NCBI GenBank assembly: GCA_003130835.1
Contig: QEXX01000028.1
Location: 1-64,000 of the forward strand
DNA length: 64,000 bases
Direction: 5' to 3'
From: Anaerolineae bacterium
GTDB lineage: Bacteria; Chloroflexota; Anaerolineae; Anaerolineales; UBA4823
Part shown: positions 8,291-17,004 of the stretch, one piece after another
Numbering within the stretch: position 1 is the first letter of the stretch
How the letters are laid out: the number at the start of each line of letters is the position of its first letter
Made by a program: the position numbers and the translations under genes
Notes under the pieces: model-generated
Told to the model about the DNA's origin: nothing
Database searches by the model: none
The model's input: only the letters and a program-made list of their open reading frames with translations

Positions 8291-9640
8291 TTATTTGTAA
8301 ACGCCGTATTCCTTGCCGGTTTGGATCAAAGCGTGCAGGTTTTCGGCTTGGGCATCGTCCAGCACAGCTCCATTGGCAAGAATATAGCCACCATCTTGAC
8401 CGACTTCATCAATCAAACGTTTGACATACTCCTCGACATCCTTAGGCGTGCCGGCTTTTAGCAGGGATGAGGGCACATTGCCGCCAAAACAAGCCCAACC
8501 TTGAAAGCGTTTCTTGACCTCTTTCATATCCGTCTGATCGAACATCCAGATCGACTTTCCGGCTGGGATGTCTGGATCGGGGAAGATGTCCAAGCGCTGA
8601 TTATAGCCACCTTCGACGAAGAGATAAGGGACAAGTCCCTCTTCTATCAAACCGATAATCAGGGCTTTTAGGGTTGGCCAGTAGAAGGTCTTGAAGTCCT
8701 TATTGGACATAAAGCCATCAGCGCCTTTATGCAAGGGGATAAAGACGATTAAGTGTTTGTTCCCTGTAGCGGAACGCACGCCCATTTCGATTTGCATCGG
8801 CGTAATGCGCTCAAGCGCTTCGAGCAGTTTCTTGGGTTGGCGGTACATATCCAGCATGATAGCGCGCGTGCCGCGCAGGGTATCACCCAAGACGTCAAAC
8901 GGCGCCTTAGCAAAGCCTCCGATCAAGCCGGGAATGCCTAGAGTGCCCAAAGTCTCCATATCGATTGCCACAGCTTTTTGAATCCATTCCATTGCCATCT
9001 GCCCGGCTTGCAGCAACTTCTTCAAGGTTTCCTGCACGGGCGGAATACCCCACGGCACCAAAAAGCCGCCCATAAACGGCAATTCCAGCACATCGGTAAA
9101 GGGAGGCAACATCTCCCAAGCGCCGAGAGCACCCATGATGCGCGGGAAGTACTTGCGCATAAAGAACGCCGAGGGATCGCGCAGGAACTCATCGTACTCG
9201 TCAGCATGCATGTACTCAGCTTCAATACACTGATAGGGGGTAGTTTCCGGCACACCATGCCCCGGCCAACGATAGAGTTTGTAGTCCATCAGCTCAAAAA
9301 TTGCACCTGGCCCATATATGGGTGCCGCAGACAGCGAATCCGGCACAAAATCGGCATGATATTTCTTGAGGGCATAGCCGAGTTTATCGTAATCGTACAT
9401 TGCTTCCTTTGCGGTGATTCCAGCATAGGCAAAGGGATAGAAACCCACAATTGGGCAGACCGGAATGCGCTTGGGTTTTCTCAATTCAATAACATCCTTG
9501 AGCATCTGGGCGCGTTCTTGAAAAGCCTGTCTGGCTTGCGGGGTGGCAAACGGTACCCCCTCAGCATCCATCCAAGCTTTGAAGCGGGCTTCATACTTCT
9601 CCTGCGGAGAAAGTTTATTCCATTGAACTTCCTGGCTCAT
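8291..9640 (-). CDS. Uroporphyrinogen decarboxylase-like methyltransferase, first paralogue
   Basis: The ATG at 9640 has AAAGGAG at correct distance. The 449-residue product belongs to the UroD/MtaA/CmuA superfamily of barrel proteins, which in corrinoid operons move methyl groups to or from a B12 protein. Shared landmarks with its neighbour are RIPVCPIVGFYPF near 61, a WPGHG block, HKGADGFMS near 300 and VPYLFVEGGYNQRLD. The zinc motif HxC of MtaA is not seen; LFVEGG stands at the matching place. A Cys lies in WACFGGNVPSS. It is the last gene of the operon from 15023. The methyl donor is unknown; methoxy aromatics or other O- or N-methyl compounds are candidates. Confidence 0.75.
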   Translation of the reverse strand: MSQEVQWNKLSPQEKYEARFKAWMDAEGVPFATPQARQAFQERAQMLKDVIELRKPKRIPVCPIVGFYPFAYAGITAKEAMYDYDKLGYALKKYHADFVPDSLSAAPIYGPGAIFELMDYKLYRWPGHGVPETTPYQCIEAEYMHADEYDEFLRDPSAFFMRKYFPRIMGALGAWEMLPPFTDVLELPFMGGFLVPWGIPPVQETLKKLLQAGQMAMEWIQKAVAIDMETLGTLGIPGLIGGFAKAPFDVLGDTLRGTRAIMLDMYRQPKKLLEALERITPMQIEMGVRSATGNKHLIVFIPLHKGADGFMSNKDFKTFYWPTLKALIIGLIEEGLVPYLFVEGGYNQRLDIFPDPDIPAGKSIWMFDQTDMKEVKKRFQGWACFGGNVPSSLLKAGTPKDVEEYVKRLIDEVGQDGGYILANGAVLDDAQAENLHALIQTGKEYGVYK

Positions 9641-9654
9641 ATACACTCCTTTCG

Positions 9655-10947
9655 TTAGGCAGAATAAACGCCAAATTCACGGGTGGCATCAGTCCAAACT
9701 TGAATCAAATTCTCATCGCAGCCTTCGAGTTCCATGACATTATTCGCCATGACGAACCCGCCACCTTTTCCAACTTCTTCGCATAAGCGATGGGTTAGCT
9801 CGCGCACTTCAGAGGGACTGCGACCGGGTTTGAGATAGGTCAGCGGCATTCCACCGATGATGCACATCGTTTGTCCGACGACTTCTTTTACCTTGAAGAT
9901 ATTGCTGTCTTGAAAAGATCCAATACTTTTGCCCTTGGGGAGCTCTGCTAGATACTTCAATCGCTGATCCCAGACCCCTTCGTAATATACCCATGGGGTG
10001 ATGCCAGCCTCGATCAATTGCAGCATCATATCCTTGAGTTGCGGCCAATAGAAACGCTCGAACTGCTCTAGAGACATGAAACCATCTGAGCCGCGGTGCA
10101 AGGGGATGAACACAAACGGAATGCCGGTTGCTTTGGAGGTGCTGATGGCGTATTTCAATTGAAAGCGTTTGACCTTTTCTTCGGCAGCCAACAATTTCTC
10201 CGGGATGCGCATCATGTCGAGGAAAATACCCCTCATGCCTCGCAAAGTGTCGGACATGAAATCAAAAGGAGCCTCGACAAGGATGGAAAGCATCGTAAAA
10301 GGTGGAAACCCCAAAGCCGCTAATCGCTTTGCCGACTCCAATGCTTGGTTTAGCCATTCGGATTGATATTGAGCTGCTTTATACAGAGCTTCAAAAGCAG
10401 ACACCACAGGCGGGAGAGTCAGCAATTGATAATTGAGCAGGATGTTGTAATAACCGAAAGCCCACATTCCCAGGGGTGGGAGAAGGGCTAACCCCTGACA
10501 ATTTTGGAAAGCACGCGGGGTATAAACCCGAATTGCCCAGTCGGCCGGGTCTTCGAGGAATTCATCATAATCTTCTGCTTTCATGAATTCCTGCTCGTTG
10601 AATTGGAACGATCCATTCGGAGCTAAGCCGTAGCCTGGCCATTTGGTCATGCGATCCCCAACAGCTATCGAAGGCTTGGGGGTGTGCCAGTGGCCAAAAA
10701 TCAAATCGGGCTTATAGCGCAAGGCAGCCTTTTCCAAAAGTTCTTGGGCTTTTTGGGGGTTTTCGTAGAGTTCTTGCTTGGTAATCCCTCCCATCTCGGC
10801 TAATTTATACCCCATACCCATCATCAGCGGGATACGGTCGGGTTGTTTCAGTTGAATGGCATCTGAGACGCGTTGCTGACGTTCGATAAGCAGTTGTTCG
10901 GGCGTTTTGCCGACATCCACTTCGAACTGGGATTTGGTAGTATCCAT
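9655..10947 (-). CDS. Uroporphyrinogen decarboxylase-like methyltransferase, second paralogue
   Basis: The ATG at 10947 comes 3 bases after the stop of the corrinoid protein, with CGGAG upstream, which suggests coupled translation. The product is 430 residues. It parallels the downstream paralogue block by block: RIPLMMGMGYKLAEMGG, WPGYG, HRGSDGFMS and TPWVYYEGVWDQRLK. It likewise lacks HxC at the YYEG site, and has MCIIGGMPLTYL where the other has WACFGGNVPSS. Two adjacent but clearly diverged copies suggest two substrates or a heteromeric enzyme. Both would hand a methyl group to the corrinoid protein encoded just upstream. Confidence 0.75.
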   Translation of the reverse strand: MDTTKSQFEVDVGKTPEQLLIERQQRVSDAIQLKQPDRIPLMMGMGYKLAEMGGITKQELYENPQKAQELLEKAALRYKPDLIFGHWHTPKPSIAVGDRMTKWPGYGLAPNGSFQFNEQEFMKAEDYDEFLEDPADWAIRVYTPRAFQNCQGLALLPPLGMWAFGYYNILLNYQLLTLPPVVSAFEALYKAAQYQSEWLNQALESAKRLAALGFPPFTMLSILVEAPFDFMSDTLRGMRGIFLDMMRIPEKLLAAEEKVKRFQLKYAISTSKATGIPFVFIPLHRGSDGFMSLEQFERFYWPQLKDMMLQLIEAGITPWVYYEGVWDQRLKYLAELPKGKSIGSFQDSNIFKVKEVVGQTMCIIGGMPLTYLKPGRSPSEVRELTHRLCEEVGKGGGFVMANNVMELEGCDENLIQVWTDATREFGVYSA

Positions 10948-10949
10948 CT

Positions 10950-11579
10950 CTAGTTGACTCCGTACCACGCGTTTGCCATCTTGACGGCTGCCATAGCATC
11001 GCGCCCCCAGCCGTCTGCGCCGGTAAACTGGCGGATTTGCTCATCAATCTGTCCGCCGCCGATCATGACCTTGACATCGTTCAGCCCGGCCGCTTTGAGT
11101 GCTTCGACGGTCGCTTTCATCGGGTCATAAGCCAGGGTGAGGAAGCCACTGAGAGCAACCACTTTGGCACCCGTTTCTTTGGTGGCTTCGACAAACTTTG
11201 CCGGGGGCACATCCACGCCAAGGTCGGTGACCTCAAAACCGTTGACATCCAGCATAAAGGCAACGATATCCTTGGCGATGTCGTGAATGTCGCCCTCCAC
11301 AGTGCCGATGACCACTTTGCCGTGTTTCTTCTGCGTAGCTTCCTTCTGCAGGCGAGGCTTGATTAAGTCGGAGACCTGGCGGAGCATTTCGCCGGCCAGA
11401 ATCAACTCGGGGATAAAACAATCCCCGGCTTCAAAGCGTTTCCCGATCACCTCCATGGCTTGGCGGCAGGCTTCTAAGACCTCCAGGGGGTCTTTGCCAG
11501 CATCCAGCATCTGCTGGGTGATCTTGAGCGCGTCTTCCTCGCGCATCTCGGTAATAGCTTGAATTAGTTCTTGGGACAT
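10950..11579 (-). CDS. Corrinoid (B12-binding) methyl carrier protein
   Basis: A 209-residue protein of the MtaC/MtbC/MttC type: a helical cap (residues 1-85) and a cobalamin-binding Rossmann domain (about 88-209). The cobalt-ligating His is H99 in GDIHDIAKDI. Family members nearly always read DxHxxG here, but residue 102 is Ala (codon GCC). The later nucleotide-loop block VMIGGGQI is normal. The ATG follows AAAGGAGAAA. It lies between the methyl-H4F methyltransferase gene and the two UroD-like genes, as expected for the shuttle between them. Confidence 0.88.
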   Translation of the reverse strand: MSQELIQAITEMREEDALKITQQMLDAGKDPLEVLEACRQAMEVIGKRFEAGDCFIPELILAGEMLRQVSDLIKPRLQKEATQKKHGKVVIGTVEGDIHDIAKDIVAFMLDVNGFEVTDLGVDVPPAKFVEATKETGAKVVALSGFLTLAYDPMKATVEALKAAGLNDVKVMIGGGQIDEQIRQFTGADGWGRDAMAAVKMANAWYGVN

Positions 11580-11634
11580 GTTTTCTCCTTTCTATTTCAA
11601 TCGGTAGCGGTTTGGTGGTGGTCTGGTGGTTGAC

Positions 11635-12444
11635 TTAAGAGCCGCTGGGCGGCTCGAAAATCCCTTTGCGGTGAGCGCGAATGAAGTTCAGGCAATGTTT
11701 GTCTTTGCCTAACAGCAGTTCGGCGGTGACGATCATGGCTTGAATCTCGCGGTCTAGAGGATCGAGGATGGCGCTATCCAAACCGGCTGCCATTGCCATG
11801 ACCAGAAAGACGCGGTTGATATAGGAGCGAGCCGGCAGGCCAAAGGAAATATTGCTCAAACCGATGGTCAGGTGAGCTTCAGGATATTCTTGGCGGACGC
11901 GGCGCATGGTCTCGAGGGCGATCAGGGCGCTGTCGGTGTTGGTCGAGATGGTCATCGCCAATGGGTCGATGTAAACCCGCTCATCGGGGATACCATAGCG
12001 ACGGGTTTCAGCCATGATTTGGTGGATGACCTCCAGACGTTTTTCACTGCTTTCGGGAATTTTCTTGGCATCCATCGCCAAGGCAATCACATCGCAACCA
12101 TGCTCGGCAACGATTGGCAAAATGCCCTCCAGTCGCTCTGGCTCGCCACTGATCGAGTTGATCAGCGGTATCTTTTGCACAGCGCCGATGGCAGCCCGCA
12201 GTGCCTTGGGGTTGGCACTATCCAAGGAAAGCGGCGTATCGGTCACTGATTGAACGACTTCGATCAGCCATAAAAGATCCTCTGCTTCTTGGCTGGGATG
12301 GGTGCCGGCGTTGACATCCAGCCAGGTTGCGCCGGCTTCGGCTTGCCGCTTGGCAAGATCGGCGATATAGTCTCGGTCGCGCTCGGCAATCGCCTGGGCA
12401 ACGCGCTTGCGGGTTCCGTTGATCTTTTCTGCGATGATTTTCAT
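11635..12444 (-). CDS. Methyltetrahydrofolate:corrinoid methyltransferase (MtgA/AcsE-like)
   Basis: A 269-residue pterin-binding TIM barrel related to dihydropteroate synthase and to the methyl-H4F domain of MetH. Landmarks are IAEKINGTRKRV at the start, ATWLDVNAGT, TPLSLDSANPKAL, IPLINSISGE and LTIGLSNISFGLP. It would pass the methyl group between the corrinoid protein and tetrahydrofolate, linking demethylation to the Wood-Ljungdahl or folate pool. It lies between the RamA-like and corrinoid genes on the same strand. Confidence 0.88.
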   Translation of the reverse strand: MKIIAEKINGTRKRVAQAIAERDRDYIADLAKRQAEAGATWLDVNAGTHPSQEAEDLLWLIEVVQSVTDTPLSLDSANPKALRAAIGAVQKIPLINSISGEPERLEGILPIVAEHGCDVIALAMDAKKIPESSEKRLEVIHQIMAETRRYGIPDERVYIDPLAMTISTNTDSALIALETMRRVRQEYPEAHLTIGLSNISFGLPARSYINRVFLVMAMAAGLDSAILDPLDREIQAMIVTAELLLGKDKHCLNFIRAHRKGIFEPPSGS

Positions 12445-12459
12445 CTTTCACTCCAAAAG

Positions 12460-14301
12460 TCAGTTTTTCTCGCTGTGGACTGGGAAGTGCATGGCATGGG
12501 CAAAATAGAGGTTGAATTTGGGCACGGTGCTCAATTCGAGATAGTGCGTGCGGCGGGCGATTTCCTCTGCCCGGCGACGCGCTGATTGCGAAAGGAGCAT
12601 CCACTGCGCGCCGATGGCGGCGGCATTGCCCACCTGTCGGTAACGGGCATGCGGTAGTGGAGGGAACAAACCGATTTGCACCGCACTGGGGAGGCTGATG
12701 TACGAGCCAAACGCCCCTGCCACGATCACCTCTTCCACTGCTTCGGGGGCAATCTGATTGGTTTCCAATAAGATTTTCATGCCGGCATGGATGGCGCCTT
12801 TCGCCAATTGGATTTCGTTGATGTCCTTTTGAGTGAGGGCAATTTCGCGCCCGTTTCCACTCTTATCAGCCGGGACAAAAACAAAGCGCGGTTCGCTATT
12901 TCCCAGCAAGGCAAGCCTCTGGCGGTTAAAGCGCCCGTTGGGTAAGAGATAGCCAGCCCGGTAGAGTTCTGCAATGGCATCTAAAATGCCCGAGCCGCAA
13001 AAGCCAATCGGCGGTTCATGGTCCACCGTCTCGATTTGGACTCCTTGCGGGGTCAGACGCACCTTTTCGATAGCTCCAGATGCGGCGCGCATGCCGTCAC
13101 GGATGTGCGCCCCTTCGAAGGCCGGACCGGAAGCACAGGATACGGCCGTCAGTGTCTCTTTGCCGGGGATGCGCAAGCTGATTTCGGTGTTGGTGCCAAT
13201 ATCAATGCCGATCGCCAGGCGCTCGTTGCGATCGAGTTCGCTCGCCAGCACCATGGCTATATGATCCGAGCCGATATAACCACCGATCGCTGGCGGGATG
13301 TAAACCCGCGCCCCCGGCGCCATACGCAATCCCAGCTCCGAAGCAAGCACTTCCAAAGGTTCACTGCTGGCGGCAACGTAGGGCGAGAGGGCAAGTTGGC
13401 GCACCGGCCAGCCCAGCAGCAGATGAGTCATTGCCGTGTTACCTACGATACAGGCTTCAGCGACTTGCTCGGGTGCTGCGCTCACCTTATTGAGCATTTT
13501 GAGCAATAACTCGTCGATCGTTTGACGGACGAGTTCGGCAAGCTTCTGGCTGCCAGCCGCGTTGCGTTGGGCGTAGGCCAAACGGCTGACGACATCTTCC
13601 CCATAAGAGATTTGGGGGTTGGGAGCACCACTGGTGCTTAGAACTTGTCCGCTTTCTAGTTCCAATAGGGTGGCGGCGATTTTCGTGCTACCCAGATCAA
13701 CAGCTAAGCCGAGGAGTTTCTGGTGTGCAGGGGTAAGGCCGATTACCTCGTTATGGCGCCATAAAATATTCGCACTCCAGCCAAGCTGGCGGATTGCCGT
13801 GGGAAGCTGTTGGAGAAAGGCGTTTGAAGTGGTAATCTCTGTTGAGCCGCTTTGTGCGGTAATGGCTTCTTTGAGGCGCGTCCAATCGGAACGCGGATCG
13901 TGCAGCGTGGGCGGTGGGCAACTCACAGGGATCGCCTGCACCACAGGCTCCGGCGGAATGGGGCGTAGAACGCTCTCGATTTGCAACCGCTGGCCGCTGT
14001 CCAATGAATCAGGCGGAACATGCAAGCGGACATCGCTCCATGCGCGCGTGCAGCAGGCAAGGCGATACCCAGCCTCGATTTCTGCCTCGCCGAGTAAGAA
14101 CCGTTCGTCTTCGGTGAGCGGGGAAACGGAACCGCTGACGACTTGTACCCGACACTGACCGCAGTTGCCCTCCCCGCCGCAGGTGGAGGTCAGGGCAATG
14201 CCAGCCAGCCGAGCGGCTTCGAGTAGATTGGTTTGTGCCGCGACTTGAACGCGCTTTCCAATTGGCTGGAATTGGATGGTTACTTCGGGTTGCTCTTTCA
14301 T
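12460..14301 (-). CDS. Corrinoid reductive activase (RamA-like, DUF4445)
   Basis: A 613-residue protein. The N-terminal ferredoxin domain has C41-x5-C47-x2-C50 and C83, the [2Fe-2S] pattern of RACE proteins. A linker follows, then an actin/Hsp70-like ATPase core with VDLGSTKIAATLLELESGQ near 205 and GIDIGTNTEISLR near 370. Such proteins spend ATP to return oxidised Co(II) corrinoid to Co(I). The C-terminus lacks the ferredoxin-like two-cluster tail of methanogen RamA, as usual in bacteria. Its start overlaps the DUF1638 stop by 4 bases, so translation is probably coupled. Confidence 0.9.
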   Translation of the reverse strand: MKEQPEVTIQFQPIGKRVQVAAQTNLLEAARLAGIALTSTCGGEGNCGQCRVQVVSGSVSPLTEDERFLLGEAEIEAGYRLACCTRAWSDVRLHVPPDSLDSGQRLQIESVLRPIPPEPVVQAIPVSCPPPTLHDPRSDWTRLKEAITAQSGSTEITTSNAFLQQLPTAIRQLGWSANILWRHNEVIGLTPAHQKLLGLAVDLGSTKIAATLLELESGQVLSTSGAPNPQISYGEDVVSRLAYAQRNAAGSQKLAELVRQTIDELLLKMLNKVSAAPEQVAEACIVGNTAMTHLLLGWPVRQLALSPYVAASSEPLEVLASELGLRMAPGARVYIPPAIGGYIGSDHIAMVLASELDRNERLAIGIDIGTNTEISLRIPGKETLTAVSCASGPAFEGAHIRDGMRAASGAIEKVRLTPQGVQIETVDHEPPIGFCGSGILDAIAELYRAGYLLPNGRFNRQRLALLGNSEPRFVFVPADKSGNGREIALTQKDINEIQLAKGAIHAGMKILLETNQIAPEAVEEVIVAGAFGSYISLPSAVQIGLFPPLPHARYRQVGNAAAIGAQWMLLSQSARRRAEEIARRTHYLELSTVPKFNLYFAHAMHFPVHSEKN

Positions 14302-15023
14302 TCCTTCTCCGTCGCCGAGGCCGACGCTGCGGGGATGGAATTGGCTTCGATTTTGGGTTGCACCAGCTTGAAATCAAGATAGGAGACCGTTTGACCCGCT
14401 TCGACGACCAGGAAATCATCATCCCATTCGCCCTTAAGCATTTTGACGATCAAAGCGTTCGACCCGCGCACTTCTTCGAAGCGTAAGTTGAATTTCTCGG
14501 CGGTGCGTCGGGCGATCTCAACATAGCCGGCATTGTCCTGGTGCCCAGTGTCGATGTACACCAATCGTTTGTAGTTCTTGAGCATCACGCTCATAATGCG
14601 ATTGGCGCGCTCGACACCATATTGGGCAACTAAGCGTTCGTACTCGTCGAAAGGGGTATCGGCGACCTCAATCCAACCTTTGGTGAGGTAATAGGTGCCG
14701 GCTTCCTGGCGCACTTGTTCGGAGTAGGCAGCCTGAGAGCCGAGAAAGATGCCGATACAATCGTCGGTGCGGGGGATCACCAGCCGACAGCCATTGGCTT
14801 TGAGGCCGATCACCGCCATCGAACACAAGCCATAGCCGAGTAGCAGGGTATCATAGCGAGGAGAGGAGGCATTCACAGCGGCTTGCAGTTTCTCGCGCAG
14901 GTTGGGCGGAGAGAGATGTAAACCGAAATCCAAGACTTCGTAAGCCATGCCCTTGGGGAGAAGAGGAAGCATCTCCTCGATTACGGTGGCACAAGCAATG
15001 ATTTTGGTTCGATTGATATCCAT
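14298..15023 (-). CDS. DUF1638 protein of the corrinoid operon
   Basis: A 241-residue protein, first gene of the minus-strand operon. It starts TKIIACATVIEEMLPL and has LLLGYGLCSMAVIGL, PRTDDCIGIFLGS and VYIDTGHQDNAGYVE, blocks typical of DUF1638. The family is commonly encoded next to corrinoid methyltransferases; its biochemical role has not been settled to my knowledge. The two Cys (GLC, DDC) and the Asp/His pairs could bind a metal. The promoter lies in the 120-base divergent region shared with the GntR gene. Confidence 0.75.
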   Translation of the reverse strand: MDINRTKIIACATVIEEMLPLLPKGMAYEVLDFGLHLSPPNLREKLQAAVNASSPRYDTLLLGYGLCSMAVIGLKANGCRLVIPRTDDCIGIFLGSQAAYSEQVRQEAGTYYLTKGWIEVADTPFDEYERLVAQYGVERANRIMSVMLKNYKRLVYIDTGHQDNAGYVEIARRTAEKFNLRFEEVRGSNALIVKMLKGEWDDDFLVVEAGQTVSYLDFKLVQPKIEANSIPAASASATEKE

Positions 15024-15046
15024 AGCGCGAGTTTAGTGGTATAGTT

Positions 15047-15090
15047 ATATAGGGAAGTTGTAAGATGAGTATACACTTCCCTAGGGAAGT
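15047..15090. promoter_or_regulatory. Palindromic GntR operator in the divergent region
   Basis: ACTTCCCTAGGGAAGT (15075-15090) is a perfect 16-bp palindrome. A third half site, AGGGAAGTTG, lies at 15051-15060. This is the usual form of a HutC-type GntR operator, and it sits between the two divergent transcripts (starts at 15023 and 15146), so one protein could control both. The ligand is probably linked to the methyl donor. Confidence 0.7.
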
Positions 15091-15145
15091 TGTCAAGAGA
15101 GTTGCCGAAATGAGAAAATGCAGGCATAATTAAGCGCAAAAGATC

Positions 15146-15940
15146 ATGGTCAAAGAACCCCAACCCCTCTTCAACGATCAACTCGAAATTGACCGCGATT
15201 CGTACGAACCGGCCTATATTCAACTCGCCAACATCCTGCGGCGCCAAATTGCTGAAGGAGTCTTTCGACCGGGCGATCAACTCCCCTCTGAGTCGCAATT
15301 GTGCCACCGCTACGGCATCAGTCCGATGACCGTACGCCGCACGATCAACCTGCTCGCTGATGAGGGGTTGATCAGCACCGCCCAGGGGCGCGGCACCTTT
15401 GTCAAAGGCATTGAGTTGAGTGAAGCAACCTTTGGTTTACGGGAGTTAAAAGACCTCTTTAAACCCGATCAACAGGCACACGTTAAACTCTTAGACGCCC
15501 GGGTGGTTTCGGCGGATGAACGGACAGCTCGAAAACTCGAAATTGCCTGTGGCGCGCCAGTCATCTACATTCGCCGTCTCTTCAGCCGCGCCGAGCAGCC
15601 GGTCTTCTATCACCGCGCCTACTTGATTTATGACCCAACCCGCCCGATTGTCGAAGCCGAATTGGATGTCACTTCGCTACAAGGGCTGTTTGCCGGCGGC
15701 AACCATTCGTTGCTAAAGTTTGGCACGCTCAATATCGAAAGCACCTTGCTCACCAACGAGGAAGCCGAACTGCTCAAACGCCCTTACCCTTGTGCTGCCT
15801 TCTATTTGGAGCATCTCTTCTACGACTATGACGATCATCCCCTCAGCTGGGGGTGGTTTATTATCCCTGCCGACTGTCTGCACTTCACTGCCCAAGTGGG
15901 GGTGAGCCCCCGCCAAGCCATTCACTCCGGAGGAAAATGA
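15146..15940 (+). CDS. GntR/HutC-family regulator with UTRA ligand domain
   Basis: A 264-residue protein. Residues 20-90 form the winged helix (QIAEGVFRPGDQLPSESQL, then MTVRRTINLLADEGLIS and GRGTFV). Residues 105-255 match UTRA, a small-molecule sensing domain, with VIYIRRLFSRAEQPVFYHRA. It is divergent from the methyltransferase operon and probably binds the palindrome at 15075-15090. It is probably cotranscribed with the second corrinoid gene, whose start lies 3 bases after its stop. Confidence 0.88.
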   Translation: MVKEPQPLFNDQLEIDRDSYEPAYIQLANILRRQIAEGVFRPGDQLPSESQLCHRYGISPMTVRRTINLLADEGLISTAQGRGTFVKGIELSEATFGLRELKDLFKPDQQAHVKLLDARVVSADERTARKLEIACGAPVIYIRRLFSRAEQPVFYHRAYLIYDPTRPIVEAELDVTSLQGLFAGGNHSLLKFGTLNIESTLLTNEEAELLKRPYPCAAFYLEHLFYDYDDHPLSWGWFIIPADCLHFTAQVGVSPRQAIHSGGK

Positions 15941-15943
15941 TCG

Positions 15944-16612
15944 ATGACCCGAATCATGACCATCCCTGAACTCCGTACGGCGCTTATCCAGAATATCGCT
16001 GACCTCAACGAAGCTGCCTCGCTGAGCTTGGTGCAAGCGTTGATCGAAAACCAGACCGAGCCGCTTGAGATCGTGCAAGACTGTCAAGAGGGGATGCGTC
16101 AGGTCGGGGAACGCTATGAGCGCGGCGAATACTTCCTCTCCGCCTTGATCATGGCGGGTGAAATCTTCCGCGAGGTCATGGAGATGGTCACTCCGTTAAT
16201 CAAAGAGCGCTTTCGCGGCAACGAATCGGGAGTCATCCTGCTGGGCACGGTAGAAGGGGATATCCATGATATTGGGAAAAACAATTTGAGCCTGCTGCTG
16301 ACCAGCTACGGTTTTACGGTGCATGATCTCGGTGTGGACGTCCCACCAAGCGAATTTCTGCGCCAAGCCCAAGCGCTTCATCCAGACATTATTGGCTTAT
16401 CCGGGCTGCTCACCAGTTCTTACGATAGCATGAAGCGCACAGTTCAGCTTCTGCGCAACGCCGAAGATGCTAGGGTGGTCAAAACGCCGGTCATCATCGG
16501 CGGCAATCAGTTAAACGAACAGGTTTGCCAGTATGCCGGCGCGGATGCGTGGGTCAACGATGCCATGAGCGGCGTGCGCTGGTGTCAAAGGTTGCTTGGG
16601 CACAGAAGCTAG
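15944..16612 (+). CDS. Second corrinoid methyl carrier protein
   Basis: A 222-residue homologue of the carrier at 10950-11579, with helical cap and B12 domain. The axial-ligand motif is canonical: D106-x-H108-x-x-G111 in GDIHDIGKNN. Later blocks are DLGVDVPPSEF, GLSGLLTSSYDSM and PVIIGGNQLNEQ. GGAGG sits upstream of the ATG, next to the GntR stop. It has no methyltransferase of its own beside it, so it may serve one of the UroD-like proteins across the divide or the MttB homologue at 38938. Confidence 0.88.
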   Translation: MTRIMTIPELRTALIQNIADLNEAASLSLVQALIENQTEPLEIVQDCQEGMRQVGERYERGEYFLSALIMAGEIFREVMEMVTPLIKERFRGNESGVILLGTVEGDIHDIGKNNLSLLLTSYGFTVHDLGVDVPPSEFLRQAQALHPDIIGLSGLLTSSYDSMKRTVQLLRNAEDARVVKTPVIIGGNQLNEQVCQYAGADAWVNDAMSGVRWCQRLLGHRS

Positions 16613-17004
16613 AGGCGCTTTCAGATCGCCCTTGGGTGCTCTATCTTCAGGGGAGTTGCTTGGCGGCAAACGCACAAACCGATCATTCCCTCATCCTCAG
16701 CCCTTCTCCCTAAGGGAGAAGACAGGCGATGTGCTCCTCGCAGGGCTGAGCGCATTCTCCTTGGCGACATTGGGTGGATGAGGACGTCCACCCTGTGACA
16801 GGACAGTGGAGCACAGACGCAAACGCCCGCAATGTTGCTTGACAAGGACGCTCACCCGCTGCTAGGACCATACGGGTATTTGCAATGCGGACAGCGGCTC
16901 TTGAGACAGAACGAGATAAAGCCCTCACGCCATCCCGCACCTTCGGGGTAAGAATCAGCTTGTGGAGGGCAGCAAAATTATGAAAGCTCTTCGCTGCAAA
17001 GCGA
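16613..17004. repeat. Intergenic stretch with two dispersed hairpins
   Basis: CTTCTCCCT/AGGGAGAAG (16703-16721) is a perfect hairpin of the C/G-rich family seen at seven other sites. GGGTGGA/TCCACCC (16772-16778, 16787-16793) is a second type, also at 41712-41733. No gene was found. The first hairpin may end the GntR/corrinoid transcript. Confidence 0.55.

Noticed and set aside
11580-11634. Cobalamin riboswitch in the corrinoid operon
   Set aside because: The intergenic gaps are too short and no conserved B12-box-like sequence was found; control seems to be by the GntR palindrome.
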